Shown piece after piece: positions 39,724 through 48,308 of a DNA stretch of 64,000 bases (within the stretch, counting starts at the first letter, position 1; every line of letters starts with the position of its first letter). The notes beneath the pieces are model-generated. The model saw nothing but the letters and a program-made list of their open reading frames with translations. It ran no database searches and was not told where the DNA came from. The DNA comes from Hyalangium versicolor. Its GTDB lineage: Bacteria > Myxococcota > Myxococcia > Myxococcales > Myxococcaceae. The DNA lies in assembly GCF_020103695.1 (NCBI RefSeq), contig NZ_JAHXBF010000033.1:1-64000 (forward strand), read 5' to 3'. The position numbers and the translations under genes are program-made.

Positions 39724-42018
39724 GTGAACCCCGGAGGCAAAGCCCTGTCGGAGTTCGTCGCCGAGGCGACGGAGATCCTCGACACCCTGAACAAGGACCT
39801 GCTCACGCTCGACGAGCGCCGGGGGCAGGAAGTCGATCCCGATCTCATCAACGGCATCTTCCGCGCCGCCCACTCGCTCAAGGGGCTGTCGGGGCTGTTC
39901 GGCCAGGACCGCATCGCCCGGCTGGCGCATGGCATGGAGGACCTGCTGGATCGGCTGCGGCTGGGCAAGCTGGTGCTCGACGACACCGTGCTGGATGGAC
40001 TGGTCGAGTCCCTCGATGTCCTGCAGGCGCTGCTCGTGGATGCCTCGCGCGGGGAGGCCTCCTCCGCGCAGTCCGCTCGGGTGGAGGGGCTCATCGAGCG
40101 CTTCATCCACCTGGGCGAGCCCTCGGCTCCGGGCGAGGAGGATCCGCTCGACCGGTTGGAGCTGGAGGCCCAGGTCCGCGCCGTCTTCACCGAGTACGAG
40201 GAGCACCGGCTCCGCGAGAACGTCCGCAAGGGCGTGGCGCTGTGGCGCGTGCGCGCCGACTTCGATCTGTCCGACTTCGACAAGGGGCTCGCCGAGCTCA
40301 ACTCCCGGCTCAAGCCCATCGGCGAGATCATCAGCACGCTGCCCTCGGCGCAGCCCAGCAGCGCCAGCGGCATCGCGTTCGATCTCATCTTCGGCGCGAA
40401 GGTGCCGGGCTCGGAGCTCACCACGGCCCTCGAGGGAACTCCCGCGCAGCTCTCGCCGCTCCCGGTTCGCCCTCCGGCCCGGGGGAAGATGGCTCCTGCT
40501 CCGCTCGCACGGCCTGCCGCGCCTCCCCCTGCACCGCCTCCGCCTGCGCCACCGCCTGCCGAGCCTCCTCTGGCGGCCGCTTCCGTGCCTGCCACTCCCG
40601 AGCCGCGTCCTTCCACTTCGAAGCGCTCCGCCTCGAAGAAGGGCAAGGCGTCCCGGTCGGCTTCTTCGGGGGCAGGGGAGGTGTCCGTCATCATCGAGAC
40701 GCCTCCACCCATCCCGCGAGCCCAGGCGGTGTCCGAGGCAGCGCCCGAGCCACCTGCCGCCGAGACGGGCTCCAAGGGGCCTCGGGTGGACTTCGACACC
40801 TCGCTGCGCTCGCTGACGCAGACGGTGCGCGTGGACATCCGCAGGCTGGACGGGCTGATGAACACGGTGGGCGAGCTGCTGCTCATCAAGGCCAACCTCC
40901 AGCGGATGACGGATGCTGCCCGGCAGGAGGGCACGCTGGTCATCTCCAAGGCCTGGGTGGCGGAGCTGTCGCGCGAGACTCGGCAACTGGAGCGCAAGCT
41001 GGACGCGCTCCAGAACGGGCTGCTCGAGGCGCGCATGGTCCCCGTGGGCCAGGTCTTCGACAAGCTGGCGCGGCTGATTCGCCGCATCGCCCGCGAGGCC
41101 GGCAAGGAGATCGACTTCATCAGCACCGGCGGCGAGGTGGAGCTGGACAAGCTCATCGTCGAGGAGCTGAGCGACCCGTTGATGCACATCATCCGCAACG
41201 CCCTCGATCACGGCGTGGAGGCCCCCGAGGCCCGGGTGGCGGTGGGCAAGTCTCGAAGGGCCACCGTGTCCCTGCGCGCCGAGCAGAAGGGCAACCACGT
41301 CGTCATCGAGGTGAGCGACGACGGGGCGGGCATCGACGAGCACCGCGTCCGCGAAGTCGCCGTGCAGAAGGGCCTCATCACCGAGTCCCAGGCCGGGGAG
41401 ATGAGCCGCCGCGAGCTGCTCAACCTCATCTTCCTGCCGGGCTTCTCCACCGCCCGGAACGTCTCCGAGCTGTCAGGCCGGGGCGTGGGGCTGGACGTGG
41501 TGAAGAACAACATCAGCAACCTGTCCGGCCTCATCGACGTGTGGAGCGAGCGCGGGCGGGGCACTGCCTTCCAGCTCACACTCCCGCTGACGCTGGCCAT
41601 CATCCGGGCGCTGGTGGTGGGAGTGAGCGGGCGGACGTATGCGGTCCCCCTCAACAGTGTGCTGGAGATCCTCTCCGTCCAGCCCAAGGACATCCGCACC
41701 GTGGAGCGGCGCGAGGTGCTGGACCTGCGCGGGCAGACGTTGCCCTTCACCCGGCTTGCCCGGCTGTTCGGCTTGCCCGAGCGCAACACCGGCCGCCACT
41801 TCGTCGTCGTGGTGGGCCTGGCCCAGGAGCGCATGGGCATCGCCGTGGACGAACTCTTCGGCCAGCAGGACATCGTCACCAAGCCCCTGGGAGGGCGGCT
41901 CCAGTCGGTCCGGGGCATCTCCGGGGCCACGGACCTGGGAAACCGGAGGACCGTGTTGGTTCTGGATGTCGCGGAATTGCTCGAAGAAGGTATCGGTCCC
42001 GAGCGTCGCTGGGCATGA
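39724..42018 (+). CDS. cheA: Chemotaxis histidine kinase CheA
   Basis: A 764-residue CheA from GTG 39724. Hpt domain with phosphorylated His50 (FRAAHSLKGLSGLFG); then about 110 residues that might hold a reduced regulator-binding region; a long Pro/Ala-rich linker (about 245-350); dimerisation domain (RLDGLMNTVGELLLIKANL); HATPase (NALDHGVEAPEARV, DDGAGID, GRGVGLDVVKNNI); and a C-terminal CheW-like domain (PLNSVLEILSVQP). It autophosphorylates and passes phosphate to receivers and CheB. Confidence 0.96.
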   Translation: MNPGGKALSEFVAEATEILDTLNKDLLTLDERRGQEVDPDLINGIFRAAHSLKGLSGLFGQDRIARLAHGMEDLLDRLRLGKLVLDDTVLDGLVESLDVLQALLVDASRGEASSAQSARVEGLIERFIHLGEPSAPGEEDPLDRLELEAQVRAVFTEYEEHRLRENVRKGVALWRVRADFDLSDFDKGLAELNSRLKPIGEIISTLPSAQPSSASGIAFDLIFGAKVPGSELTTALEGTPAQLSPLPVRPPARGKMAPAPLARPAAPPPAPPPPAPPPAEPPLAAASVPATPEPRPSTSKRSASKKGKASRSASSGAGEVSVIIETPPPIPRAQAVSEAAPEPPAAETGSKGPRVDFDTSLRSLTQTVRVDIRRLDGLMNTVGELLLIKANLQRMTDAARQEGTLVISKAWVAELSRETRQLERKLDALQNGLLEARMVPVGQVFDKLARLIRRIAREAGKEIDFISTGGEVELDKLIVEELSDPLMHIIRNALDHGVEAPEARVAVGKSRRATVSLRAEQKGNHVVIEVSDDGAGIDEHRVREVAVQKGLITESQAGEMSRRELLNLIFLPGFSTARNVSELSGRGVGLDVVKNNISNLSGLIDVWSERGRGTAFQLTLPLTLAIIRALVVGVSGRTYAVPLNSVLEILSVQPKDIRTVERREVLDLRGQTLPFTRLARLFGLPERNTGRHFVVVVGLAQERMGIAVDELFGQQDIVTKPLGGRLQSVRGISGATDLGNRRTVLVLDVAELLEEGIGPERRWA

Positions 42019-42054
42019 CGACAGGGGGGGCCGGGCTGCTAAACTCGGGGAGCC

Positions 42055-42615
42055 TTGTCCCGCTTCTCCGAACTGCTCGACGACTTCTTCTACCGGCCAG
42101 ACGAGGACGTCGGGGGCCTCCTGGACTTCGCCGCGGGCAGCGACGAGATGTTGTCGCCGACGCCCGAGGAGACCCCCGAGGAGTACCTGGCCTTCGTCCT
42201 GGAGGGCGAGTGGTACGCCGTTCCCATCCGCTCCGTCCGGGAGATCGGCCGCGTGCCGCCCCTGACCGAGATTCCTCGCGCGGAGGCCAACCTGCTGGGC
42301 GTGATGAACCTGCGTGGGGATGTCATCCCCGTGTATGACCTCAAGATGCGGCTGCGGTTGACCGACTCGCCCGCGCAGGTGGCCGGCCCGGATGCTCCGC
42401 CGCCTCCTCGCCTGGCGCGCATCCTCGTGGCGCATACAGAGGAGGGGCCGGCGGGCGTGTGGGTGGATGCGGTGAAGGACGTGGTGCGTCTCAAGCCCTC
42501 CATGCTCGAGTCCGCACCGCCGGGGCTCGGCGGCGAGCGAGACTGCGTGGTGGGCATCGGCCGGCGCAACTCGCAGCTCTACATTCTTCTCGATCTCCAG
42601 CAGGCGCTCGCATGA
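42055..42615 (+). CDS. cheW: CheW scaffold protein (first copy)
   Basis: A 186-residue CheW from TTG 42055 (GGGGAG upstream). The CheW fold starts YLAFVLEGEWYAVPI and has RAEANLLGVMNLRGDVIPVYD. A 35-residue N-terminal extension (FSELLDDFFYRPDEDVGG) precedes it. It couples receptors to CheA. Its stop overlaps the second cheW. Confidence 0.93.
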   Translation: MSRFSELLDDFFYRPDEDVGGLLDFAAGSDEMLSPTPEETPEEYLAFVLEGEWYAVPIRSVREIGRVPPLTEIPRAEANLLGVMNLRGDVIPVYDLKMRLRLTDSPAQVAGPDAPPPPRLARILVAHTEEGPAGVWVDAVKDVVRLKPSMLESAPPGLGGERDCVVGIGRRNSQLYILLDLQQALA

Positions 42616-43133
42616 GAGAGCCCTCGCCCCTGCTGCCGCGCCGACCTCGCGTCGAGGAGTCGGCGCCCAAGGATCCCATCGTTCAGCTGTGCTGTTTCAC
42701 CGTGGGCAAGGAGGAGTACGTCGTCGACATCATGCGAGTAGAGGAGATCCTGCCTCCCCAGCGCGTCATCCCCGTGCCGCGCGCGCCCTCCTTCGTGGAG
42801 GGCATGCTGCACCTGCGAGGGGCCTTGCTGCCCGTGGTGGACCTGCGCCAGCGGTTGATGACCACGGAGGCCCCGCCGTCTCCGAAGACGCGGTTGCTGG
42901 TGTGCCTGCTGGGCCGCCGGAGGTTGGCGCTGCGCGTGGACCGCGTCACCGAGGTGATGCGCGTGCGCCGCAGTGATCTCAAGCCCGCGCCCGCGCTGCT
43001 GTCCCCTGGCCGCACGCCCTTCGTCGTGGGGGTGTGCGGCACGATGGAGCGCCCGCGCCTGATGCTGGACCTCAAGGCACTGCTGCGCGCGGAAGTGGAG
43101 CGCGAGGCGAAGCGGACGGGAGGGGCAGCGTGA
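42612..43133 (+). CDS. cheW: CheW scaffold protein (second copy)
   Basis: A 173-residue CheW from ATG 42612, overlapping the first copy as ATGA. QLCCFTVGKEEYVVDIMRVE, PVPRAPSFVEGMLHLRGALL and GRRRLALRVDRVTEVM. It differs clearly from the first copy, so the two may bind different receptors or stack in different array positions. The stop overlaps the HEAT gene start as GTGA. Confidence 0.93.
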   Translation: MREPSPLLPRRPRVEESAPKDPIVQLCCFTVGKEEYVVDIMRVEEILPPQRVIPVPRAPSFVEGMLHLRGALLPVVDLRQRLMTTEAPPSPKTRLLVCLLGRRRLALRVDRVTEVMRVRRSDLKPAPALLSPGRTPFVVGVCGTMERPRLMLDLKALLRAEVEREAKRTGGAA

Positions 43134-45103
43134 CTCAGCCCTCCGCTCCCCATGAGGAGGAGCGCTACCAGGCCATCCTGGCGCTGGAGCCGTCGGCCCC
43201 GGGGACGCTCGATGCGCTCATCGTCGGGCTCCACGACGAGAGCTGGCGCGTGCGCCGCGCCGCGATCGAGAACCTGCGCCGTCTGCCGACCCTGAGCGAG
43301 GTGGCTCATCGGCTCGTCTCCGTGTTGGGCGAGCGTGGCGAGACCGGCGCTCGCAATGCCGCGGCCGAGGCGCTGGTGGGGCTCGGGGATGTCTCCGTGG
43401 GCCCGCTCATCAAGCTGCTGCGCCACTCGGATCCGGATCAGCGGAAGTTCGCCGCGGACATCCTCGGGCAGCTCGGTCGGCGCAGCGCCGAGGGAGCACT
43501 CATCGATGCGCTGATGGACGTAGACCTCAACGTTCGCGTCTCCACGGTGGAGGCGCTGGCGCACGTGGGCTCTGACACGGCGGCCCGGGCCCTGGAGTCC
43601 CTGCTGAAGGAGGACGAGTCCTTTCTTCGGCTGGCCGTGCTCGAGACGCTCGCGCAGCTCCAGTGGCCGCCTCCACTTCCGGTGGTGGTGCCGCTGCTGG
43701 CAGATCCGACCCTGCGCCGCAGCGCCTACCGGGTGATGGGGCTCATTCCCCAACTGGCCGCTACGGAGCTCATCAGCCGCGGGCTCGGCTCGGAGGTACG
43801 GTCCATTCGCGAGGCCGCGCTCGGGGCGCTCGGGACCCAGGCCAGCGTGGCGGATGGGATGCTGCGCTCGGAGATCGATTCCCAGGCCCGTGCCGCGCTC
43901 AAGCGCGTGCCGGATGCCGTGGCGTTCGTGGCCCAGGCCTTCGAGGCTGATGACATGCCCGTGCGCGCCGGGGCGCTGGTGGCCGCCGGGGCGCTGCGGG
44001 AGCCCTCGCTCGCCATCGCGGTGGCGGAGGCGGCTCGGGAGGACCGGCTGTTGCGCGAGGTCATCCGCACGCTGTCCCGGTTGGGCTCCGAGGCGGGGCG
44101 GGAGCTGCTCGGGCGCATGGCGGAGCTGTCTCTGCCGGCCCGTGCCGCCGCGGCCCAGGCCATGCTGGAGATGGTGGATCCGTCCTATGTGCCCGCCTTG
44201 AGCGCCCTGCTCGAGTGGGCCGAGGACGATCTGCGCGCCGTGGCCGTGAAGGCGCTGGGGCGCACGCAGTCTCCGGACGCGGTGGCTCCGTTGGTGGCGA
44301 TGCTCGAGGAGCCCTCCGTGGCGGGGGCGGCGGTGCGGGCGCTCGGGGTGCTTTCCGGAGGCTGCCGCGAAGCCGTGCTCAAGGCGCTGGAGGAGGTGGT
44401 GGAGCGCCATCCCTCTCCGGCCGCGGTGGCGGCGTTCGCGCACGCGGGAGGCACGGCCGCGCTGCCCACGTTCCGGAAGCTGGCGCGCGCCGCGGATCCA
44501 TTCCTGCGCGCGGCGGCGCTGGATGCCGCGATGGATGTGGATCCCGCGGTGGGGTTGGAGCTGGCGCGCGGAGCGCTGGCCGATGAGGCCGCTCCGGTAC
44601 GCGCGGCGGGCGCACGGGCGATCGGCCGGGTGGGAGATGCGTCGGCGGGCGCGTTGCTGAAGCGAGCGCTCCAGGACGAGGACATCGCCGTGCAGCTCGC
44701 GGCGGTGGATGCGCTGGGCGAGTGTGGCGCGGCGGATCGGGCGCCGGACCTCGAGACGTTGGTGAGCCATCCGGACGGTGCGCTGGCGGGCCGGGCTGTG
44801 CGAGCCCTGGCGCGGTTGGGTACGCTCCGTCCCCAGGTGCTCCAGGAGGCCTCGCGCCACGCGGACGCGGAAGTCGTGAAGGCCGCGCTCCAGGCCGGAG
44901 CGGTATCGTCCGAGGGCGTGGCGCTGGCGGTGGAGCTGCTGCGCCACCCGGGTTGGGATGTGCGCGCCACGGCGGCGCGCGTATTGGGAGATTCAGGAGG
45001 GCGGGAGAGCCTGGAGGCGGTGAGAGCCGCGCTCGGGGTCGAACAGGATGCACTCGCTCGGCGGGCGCTCTCGGATGCAGTCGAGCGCCTCTCGAGGCGT
45101 TGA
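43130..45103 (+). CDS. HEAT-repeat protein within the che operon
   Basis: A 657-residue helical repeat protein from GTG 43130, overlapping cheW. Repeats of about 31 residues run almost end to end (WRVRRAAIENLRRLP, DPDQRKFAADILGQLG, DLNVRVSTVEALAHVG, DLRAVAVKALGRTQ, WDVRATAARVLGDSGG). No signal peptide or catalytic motif. HEAT proteins act as scaffolds. Myxobacterial chemosensory clusters with HEAT-type accessory proteins are known. Tight coupling to cheW and cheR suggests that it organises signalling partners; that is inference. Confidence 0.9.
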   Translation: MTQPSAPHEEERYQAILALEPSAPGTLDALIVGLHDESWRVRRAAIENLRRLPTLSEVAHRLVSVLGERGETGARNAAAEALVGLGDVSVGPLIKLLRHSDPDQRKFAADILGQLGRRSAEGALIDALMDVDLNVRVSTVEALAHVGSDTAARALESLLKEDESFLRLAVLETLAQLQWPPPLPVVVPLLADPTLRRSAYRVMGLIPQLAATELISRGLGSEVRSIREAALGALGTQASVADGMLRSEIDSQARAALKRVPDAVAFVAQAFEADDMPVRAGALVAAGALREPSLAIAVAEAAREDRLLREVIRTLSRLGSEAGRELLGRMAELSLPARAAAAQAMLEMVDPSYVPALSALLEWAEDDLRAVAVKALGRTQSPDAVAPLVAMLEEPSVAGAAVRALGVLSGGCREAVLKALEEVVERHPSPAAVAAFAHAGGTAALPTFRKLARAADPFLRAAALDAAMDVDPAVGLELARGALADEAAPVRAAGARAIGRVGDASAGALLKRALQDEDIAVQLAAVDALGECGAADRAPDLETLVSHPDGALAGRAVRALARLGTLRPQVLQEASRHADAEVVKAALQAGAVSSEGVALAVELLRHPGWDVRATAARVLGDSGGRESLEAVRAALGVEQDALARRALSDAVERLSRR

Positions 45104-45123
45104 GGGATGTGGGGGGAGCTCAG

Positions 45124-46002
45124 GTGGCACCACGCTTCGAAGACGAGGGCCGGCCGGAGATGAGCGCGGAGGAGTTCCGGCTCCTGCGCGATCATGTCTA
45201 CTCCCATTGCGGGATCCTCGTGCGCGAGGACATGAAGTTCGTCATGGAGCGGCGGCTGTGGCCTCGGCTGGATGCGCTGGGGCTGCGAGACTTCGGTGGC
45301 TACTACCGCTTCCTTCGCTACGACTCGCAGCGCCGCGCGGAGCTGGAGGCCGCCGTCGAGGCGCTCACCACGCACGAGACGTACTTCTTCCGCGAGCCGA
45401 GTCAGCTCAAGGCCTTCACCGACGAGGTCCTCCCCGCGCTTCAGCAGCGCAACGCTCCGGGCCGGAGGCTGCGGATCTGGTCCGCGGGGTGCTCCACGGG
45501 AGAAGAGGCGTACACCATCGCGATGCTCCTGCATCAGAGCCGCCGCTTCGAGAACTGGGACGTGGAGGTCTACGGCACGGACATCTCCCGCCGGGTGCTC
45601 GTCACGGCGCGGCGGGCGGAGTACGGCCCCTCGGCCCTCCGGGCGACTCCGCCGGAGAATGTGTCTCGCTTCTTCGTTCCGATTGGGAACAACAAGGTCC
45701 GGGTGAAGGACGAGGTCCGTGCCTGGGTGTCCTTCGGGCAGCTCAACCTGCTGGACACGGAGGCGTGCCAGCTCGTATCGCAGATGGACGCCATCTTCTG
45801 CCGCAACGTGATGATCTACTTCGACCTTCCCGCGCGCCGGCGGGTGCTGCAGACCTTCCACGAGCGGCTCGTGCCCGGCGGCTACCTGATGCTGGGGCAC
45901 TCGGAGAACCTGCTCAACCTGGGCGCGGACTTCGAGCTGGTGCACCTGCGCGGCGATCTGGCGTACCGCAAGCCCGAATCCCAACCGAGGGGGCTGCGAT
46001 GA
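45124..46002 (+). CDS. cheR: Chemoreceptor methyltransferase CheR
   Basis: A 292-residue CheR from GTG 45124 (GGGGAG upstream). N-terminal helical domain (SAEEFRLLRDHVYSHCG) and SAM-binding domain: ETYFFREPSQL, IWSAGCSTGEEAYTIAM and FCRNVMIYFDLPARR. It methylates glutamates on receptors. The long open frame upstream overlaps the HEAT gene and is not coding. Stop overlaps cheB. Confidence 0.95.
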   Translation: MAPRFEDEGRPEMSAEEFRLLRDHVYSHCGILVREDMKFVMERRLWPRLDALGLRDFGGYYRFLRYDSQRRAELEAAVEALTTHETYFFREPSQLKAFTDEVLPALQQRNAPGRRLRIWSAGCSTGEEAYTIAMLLHQSRRFENWDVEVYGTDISRRVLVTARRAEYGPSALRATPPENVSRFFVPIGNNKVRVKDEVRAWVSFGQLNLLDTEACQLVSQMDAIFCRNVMIYFDLPARRRVLQTFHERLVPGGYLMLGHSENLLNLGADFELVHLRGDLAYRKPESQPRGLR

Positions 46003-47048
46003 CCGCTCGGCCTCCCACCACCGTGCTCGTCATCGATGACTCGGCGCACAACCGCCGGACGCTCAAGCACCTGCTGGAGTCCGAGCCGGATGTGCAGGTG
46101 CTGGACTGGGCCGCCGACGGCGAGGAGGGACTGCGCAAGGTGGTGGATCTGCGCCCGGATGTGGTGACGGTGGACCTGGAGATGCCCCGCATGGGCGGGT
46201 ACACCTTCCTGCGGCTGCTGCGGAGCGCGGCGCCCACGCCGGCCATCGTCATCTCCAGCCACTCGCACACGGCGGACGTCTTCAAGGCGCTGGAGCTGGG
46301 CGCGTTCGACTTCATCGCCCGGCCGGCGAAGACCACTCCGGCGGCGCTCGAGAGCCTGCGCGTGGAATTGTTGGAGAAGGTGCGCGCGGCGCGGCTCGTG
46401 CGCAGGGGAGGGGCACGGCGAGGACCCGCCGCCCCGCGAGCGACTCCCGAGTGGGAGCCCCAGGAGGAGATCCCCTTCATCATCGCGGTGGCCGCCTCCA
46501 CGGGTGGGCCGCCAGCGGTGCAACGGCTGCTGGAGGCCCTGGCCGCCGAGCCCACACCGTGCGTGCTCGTCTGCCAGCACATGCCCTCGCAGTTCACCCG
46601 AGCCTTCGCGGAGCGGCTGGATCGCATCGGGCCCTTCCATGTGTCCGAGGCGAAGGAGGGCGACCGGCTCGCCGCGGGCCACGTCTACATCGCGCCCGGC
46701 GGACGCCACATGCAGCTCATCGAGCGAGACGGGCGGCTGGTGCTGAGGACGCCCGAGACGACGTCGAAGGACCGGTACGTGCCCTCGGCGGATCAGCTCT
46801 TCGAGAGCGTGGCGAAGACGCTGAAGGACAAGGCCCTGGCGGTGGTGCTCACGGGCATGGGCTCGGACGGAGCGGCCGGGGCGCGCGTGGTGCACGAGGC
46901 GGGTGGGGAGATCTGGGCCGAGTCCGAGGAGACCGCCGTCGTCTTCGGCATGCCGCAGGAGGCGATTTCTACCGGGGTGGTGAAGAGGGTGTTGCCGCTG
47001 GGAGAGATTGGCCCGGCGCTGGTGGCCCTGGCGCGGCGCCGCCGGTGA
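45999..47048 (+). CDS. cheB: Chemoreceptor methylesterase/deamidase CheB
   Basis: A 349-residue CheB from ATG 45999. Receiver with Asp59 (VTVDLEMPRMGG), Arg-rich linker, and methylesterase with catalytic Ser in AVAASTGGPPAVQ, His in VCQHMPSQFT and Asp in TGMGSDGAAG. With CheR it adjusts receptor methylation. Confidence 0.95.
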   Translation: MTARPPTTVLVIDDSAHNRRTLKHLLESEPDVQVLDWAADGEEGLRKVVDLRPDVVTVDLEMPRMGGYTFLRLLRSAAPTPAIVISSHSHTADVFKALELGAFDFIARPAKTTPAALESLRVELLEKVRAARLVRRGGARRGPAAPRATPEWEPQEEIPFIIAVAASTGGPPAVQRLLEALAAEPTPCVLVCQHMPSQFTRAFAERLDRIGPFHVSEAKEGDRLAAGHVYIAPGGRHMQLIERDGRLVLRTPETTSKDRYVPSADQLFESVAKTLKDKALAVVLTGMGSDGAAGARVVHEAGGEIWAESEETAVVFGMPQEAISTGVVKRVLPLGEIGPALVALARRRR

Positions 47049-47096
47049 CGGTGGGAAAGGGAAGGTTTTTTGGAAGGGGATGCTATCTTCCCGCCC

Positions 47097-47474
47097 ATGA
47101 CGCAGATCCGGGCGCTGGTGGTGGACGACTCCCAGGCCATGCGACGCAGCATCATGTACGCACTGCAGCGGCTCGGAGGAGTCGTCTGCGTGGAGGCCGG
47201 AGATGGGGCCGATGGCCTCAAGAAGTTCACCCAGGGGCAGTTCGACCTGGTGCTCACCGACATCAACATGCCGCTGATGGATGGCCTCAAGCTCATCAGC
47301 CACATCCGGCAGGCGCCGGAGCACCGCGACATCCCCATCGTGGTCATCACCACCGAGGGGGCGGCGGCGGATCGCGATCGCGCCATGGCGCTCGGGGCGA
47401 GCGCGTACCTCGTCAAGCCCGTGCAGGCCAAGGTGGTGCTCGAGACGGTGAAGGGGCTGCTCAACCTGCACTGA
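47097..47474 (+). CDS. CheY-like response regulator at the end of the che operon
   Basis: A 125-residue receiver from ATG 47097. Phosphoacceptor Asp55 (VLTDINMPLMDG), Thr in VITTEGAAAD and Lys in YLVKPVQA. Last gene of the chemosensory run; the operon thus has two single-domain receivers, one of which may be a phosphate sink. Confidence 0.92.
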   Translation: MTQIRALVVDDSQAMRRSIMYALQRLGGVVCVEAGDGADGLKKFTQGQFDLVLTDINMPLMDGLKLISHIRQAPEHRDIPIVVITTEGAAADRDRAMALGASAYLVKPVQAKVVLETVKGLLNLH

Positions 47475-47486
47475 TCCGGAGCCTGG

Positions 47487-48308
47487 GTGTCCTCATCCGA
47501 CGTGACATTTGACGGGGGCTCGGGCCTGCCTCCGGCGCCCGCTGCGCCCGTGCTGGCGGCGGTGGGGCTGGAGAAGGCCTATGGCTCGCTGAAGGCCGTG
47601 CAGGGGCTCACCTTCAAGGTGTCGCCCGGCGAGGTGTTGGGGCTGGTGGGGCCCAACGGCGCGGGGAAGACGTCCACGCTGCGCTGCCTCGCGGGGATCC
47701 TGCCTGTGACGTCCGGGCGGGTGCTCGTGGCGGGGTATGACATGGCGGAGGAGCCGGTGCCGGCCAAGCAGGCGCTGGCGTTCCTGCCGGACGAGCCGCG
47801 GCTCTTCGAGTACCTCACCGTCTGGGAGCACCTGAACTTCGTCGCCCGTCTCTATGGAGTGGAGGGTTGGGAGGAGAAGGGGCGCGCGCTGCTCGCCGAG
47901 ATGGAATTGGTGGGCAAGGAGAAGGCGCTGCCGGGAGAGCTGTCGCGGGGCATGAAGCAGAAGCTGTCCATCGCGTGCGGCTTCCTGCACGACCCGAAGC
48001 TCATCCTGCTGGACGAGCCTCTCACGGGGTTGGATCCCATCGGCATCCGGAGGATGAAGGCGTCGCTGAAGCGGCGGGCGGAGCAGGGGGCGGCGCTGGT
48101 GCTCTCGTCGCACCTGCTGCCGCTGGTGGAGGAGCTGTGCCACCGCATCCTCGTCATCGCCGGAGGGCGCGCGGTGGCGCTGGGGACGCTGGAGGAGATC
48201 CGCTCGCGGATGAAGGGGATGGATGCGGAGAACGCCTCTCTGGAGGAGCTCTTCGTGCGCATCACCAGCGCGGGGGGAGGGGAGCGGTCGGAGCCTCCCG
48301 GGACATGA
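47487..48308 (+). CDS. ABC transporter ATP-binding protein
   Basis: A 273-residue ABC-2-type exporter ATPase from GTG 47487. Walker A GPNGAGKTSTLR; signature degenerate as LSRGMKQKLS, normal for this exporter class; Walker B LILLDEPLTGLDP; switch His in LSSHLLPLVEE. Starts 12 bases after the last che gene and overlaps the permease gene. Substrate unknown. Confidence 0.92.
   Translation: MSSSDVTFDGGSGLPPAPAAPVLAAVGLEKAYGSLKAVQGLTFKVSPGEVLGLVGPNGAGKTSTLRCLAGILPVTSGRVLVAGYDMAEEPVPAKQALAFLPDEPRLFEYLTVWEHLNFVARLYGVEGWEEKGRALLAEMELVGKEKALPGELSRGMKQKLSIACGFLHDPKLILLDEPLTGLDPIGIRRMKASLKRRAEQGAALVLSSHLLPLVEELCHRILVIAGGRAVALGTLEEIRSRMKGMDAENASLEELFVRITSAGGGERSEPPGT

Noticed and set aside
44722..45123. 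A longer CheR start
   Set aside because: The upstream frame overlaps the HEAT gene and is Gly/Arg-rich low complexity; GTG 45124 with GGGGAG gives the normal CheR length.
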